64,000 bases of DNA, from positions 343,428 to 407,427 of the forward strand of contig NZ_MOBJ01000014.1 in assembly GCF_003732225.1 (NCBI RefSeq), written 5' to 3'. Each line of letters starts with the position of its first letter. Within the stretch, counting starts at the first letter, position 1. Positions 62,360 through 64,000 of this stretch are shown here, one piece after another. Under the pieces are notes generated by a model that saw only the letters and a program-made list of their open reading frames with translations, searched no databases and had not been told where the DNA came from. Both the position numbers and the translations under genes were made by a program. This DNA is from Pseudomonas brassicacearum. Lineage in GTDB: Bacteria > Pseudomonadota > Gammaproteobacteria > Pseudomonadales > Pseudomonadaceae.

Positions 62360-63544
62360 GTGTTGAATACACCATTTTCTCCTTGGCCCTCTTTCACTGT
62401 TGATGAGGCTGATGCAGTTCGCGATGTGATTCTCTCCAATAAAGTCAACTATTGGACGGGACAAGAGTGTCGGGAGTTTGAAAAGGAATTTGCTGTCTGG
62501 GCAGATACAAAGCACGCAATCGCCCTTGCCAACGGAACGGTCGCTCTGGACCTCGCATTGCAGGCGCTGGGAATTGGCGCTGGAGATGAGGTCATTGTTA
62601 CTCCGCGTACATTCCTGGCCTCTGTGTCCAGCATTGTCAACGCAGGTGCTATTCCCGTATTTGCCGAAGTTGACCCAGACTCCCAGAACTTCACTGCCGA
62701 GACCATCCGTGCGGTGCTGACTGAGCGTACTCGTGCATTGATTTGCGTGCATCTCGCAGGATGGCCCTGCGACATGGACCCGATTATGTCGCTGGCGGCT
62801 GAGCGCGATCTGAAGGTTATTGAAGATTGTGCTCAAGCACATGGAGCGCTCTATAAAGGACGCCCGGTAGGCTCCATTGGCCATGTGGGGGCTTGGTCGT
62901 TCTGCCAGGACAAGATCATGACCACCGGCGGCGAAGGTGGCATGGTCACCACGAATGACCGAGATCTCTGGTTGAAAATGTGGTCTATCAAAGACCATGG
63001 CAAGAGCTGGGAGGCGATCTATGAGCGCGAACATGCGCCGGGCTTTCGCTGGTTGCATGAAAGTTTTGGTACTAACTGGCGAATGCTGGAAGTGCAGGCC
63101 GTCATTGGGCGTATCCAATTGCGTCGAATGCCCCAGTGGCAAGCAAGTCGGCTTGAGCATGCGGAACGCATTTGGTCATGTGCTCGCCAACTGGGCGGGC
63201 TGCGTGTTCCAGTCATTCCGGAATACTGCACTCACGCGGCCTACAAGTGTTATGTCTTTGTTGAGCCTCAGCAGCTGAAAGCTGAATGGAATCGTGATCG
63301 CATTATTTCGGAAATTACTGCCCGTGGTGTTCCGTGCTACTCCGGTTCTTGCTCCGAGGTCTACCTTGAGAAGGCCTTTGACGATACCGGTTGGAGACCC
63401 GACGTTCGCTTCTCCGTGGCACAGGAACTCGGGGAAACAAGCTTGATGTTCCTTGTGCATCCGACGCTGACACCGTCAGAAATGGACAAGACCTGCACGG
63501 TTCTTGGCGAAGTAATGCAATTGGCATATCAAGCACACGCTTGA
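62360..63544 (+). CDS. DegT/DnrJ/EryC1 aminotransferase (PglE-like)
   Basis: A 394-residue PLP-dependent sugar aminotransferase with ALANGTVALDLALQALG, the IEDCAQAHGA region and SFCQDKIMTTGGEGG with the PLP Lys. With WbpM as 4,6-dehydratase and the PglD-like enzyme, it should form the 4-amino intermediate of UDP-diNAc-bacillosamine. The start is unclear: GTG 62360 or TTG 62363 fits the family, while the frame runs back to TTG 62309. The gene ends 136 bases before wbpM; that gap contains an eight-base inverted repeat TACATTCC/GGAATGTA at 63583-63615. Confidence 0.86.
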   Translation: MLNTPFSPWPSFTVDEADAVRDVILSNKVNYWTGQECREFEKEFAVWADTKHAIALANGTVALDLALQALGIGAGDEVIVTPRTFLASVSSIVNAGAIPVFAEVDPDSQNFTAETIRAVLTERTRALICVHLAGWPCDMDPIMSLAAERDLKVIEDCAQAHGALYKGRPVGSIGHVGAWSFCQDKIMTTGGEGGMVTTNDRDLWLKMWSIKDHGKSWEAIYEREHAPGFRWLHESFGTNWRMLEVQAVIGRIQLRRMPQWQASRLEHAERIWSCARQLGGLRVPVIPEYCTHAAYKCYVFVEPQQLKAEWNRDRIISEITARGVPCYSGSCSEVYLEKAFDDTGWRPDVRFSVAQELGETSLMFLVHPTLTPSEMDKTCTVLGEVMQLAYQAHA

Positions 63545-63680
63545 TCTGACGGGGCATCCTGCGGCCAAAAGTCTACTTGGCGTACATTCCTGGCGGTCAA
63601 TTTGCCCGGAATGTATGTCATTAGTCAGATGTTCTGTTTGCTGCAGTGAAGTTGGCGATTTTGAGTGCAGGAGCTGTGAA

Positions 63681-64000
63681 GTGTTCGAAGGGTTTATGGA
63701 TAAGTTGCGAACCTTATTGTTGGGGCTGCCGCGCCGTCATAAAAGGCTGATTCAGATTCTTGCGGACGTCATGTTGGTTTGGGGCGCGCTGTGGTTGGCG
63801 TTTGTCGTGCGCCTGGGTCTTGACGAGGTGGTCAATCCCCTTGCAGATCATCTATGGCTTTTTTTGGCGACCCCCGTAATTTCCGTTCCTCTATTCATTC
63901 GTTTCGGCATGTACCGAGCAGTGCTGCGCTACTTCGGCAATGATGCGCTGATTGCGATTATCAAGGCGGTCAGCCTTTCGGCGCTGATTCTCGGGGTGGT
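63681..64000 (+). CDS. wbpM: WbpM-family nucleotide-sugar 4,6-dehydratase, N-terminal part
   Basis: The first 106 codons of a WbpM/FlaA1-type membrane protein that runs off the window. Visible are LLGLPRRHKRLIQILADV, two hydrophobic helices and IRFGMYRAVLRYFGNDALIAI, which closely follow WbpM as known in Pseudomonas. WbpM converts UDP-GlcNAc to the 4-keto-6-deoxy sugar and traditionally marks the end of the O-antigen locus. GTG 63681 with AGGAG at seven bases is the best start; ATG 63696 is the alternative with a site too close to use. Confidence 0.92.
   Translation, partial: MFEGFMDKLRTLLLGLPRRHKRLIQILADVMLVWGALWLAFVVRLGLDEVVNPLADHLWLFLATPVISVPLFIRFGMYRAVLRYFGNDALIAIIKAVSLSALILGV

Overview
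The window is a piece of a Pseudomonas chromosome, most likely the P. fluorescens group. The evidence is the high-GC core with Pseudomonas codon use, the Pseudomonas-type fusion of tyrA and aroA, the gene order gyrA-serC-pheA-hisC-tyrA/aroA-cmk-rpsA-ihfB, the mupP-ubiG pair, and an O-antigen locus lying between ihfB and wbpM. No rRNA, tRNA or CRISPR array was seen.

Bases 1-26,500 hold ordinary core and lifestyle genes: an LTA-synthase-like sulfatase, an SDR, YnfA, a CsrA/Rsm paralogue, mnmC, a polyphosphate:AMP phosphotransferase, a thiolase, an EamA transporter, fumC, a DUF2059 protein, a BolA-like protein, trhO, a DsbA-family protein overlapping an ABC exporter, two c-di-GMP enzymes flanking a TenA-like gene, and yciK, mupP, ubiG, mtaD and mtnA. 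Two different families of paired inverted repeats (REP-like) sit in six of the gaps. Bases 26,900-37,700 form the gyrA to rpsA block, which links DNA topology, serine, aromatic amino acid, histidine, CMP and translation genes in one direction. It ends at a strong terminator and is followed by a small cysteine-rich lipoprotein, ihfB and lapA.

Bases 39,092-64,000 are an O-antigen (OSA-type) cluster. Its genes predict three activated sugars. RfbA, RfbB, a WecE/RffA-type aminotransferase and a hexapeptide acyltransferase would make an N-acylated dTDP-Fuc4N. WbjB, WbjC and WbjD would make UDP-L-FucNAc. WbpM (start only), a PglE-like aminotransferase and a PglD-like acetyltransferase would make UDP-diNAc-bacillosamine (QuiNAc4NAc). 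One PglC-like phosphoglycosyl transferase, two glycosyltransferases, Wzx, Wzy and Wzz complete a Wzy-dependent pathway, so a trisaccharide repeat is the simplest reading. The middle of the cluster (about 42,840-48,300) is clearly AT-richer than its surroundings, which suggests acquisition by transfer.

The most unusual stretch is 50,469-58,626, an insertion of about 8.2 kb that separates wbjC from wbjD. It contains a truncated IS66 left end, a structurally complete IS66-type element (tnpB, tnpC and a passenger gene), the 5' half of a PrpF-family gene, an internally deleted second IS66 element whose tnpC is split by a group II intron, and a decayed IS5-type transposase. The intron maturase has an in-frame TGA just before its HNH domain. 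Everything downstream of the insertion that the O-antigen needs, including the initiating transferase, must be transcribed through or from within this stack.
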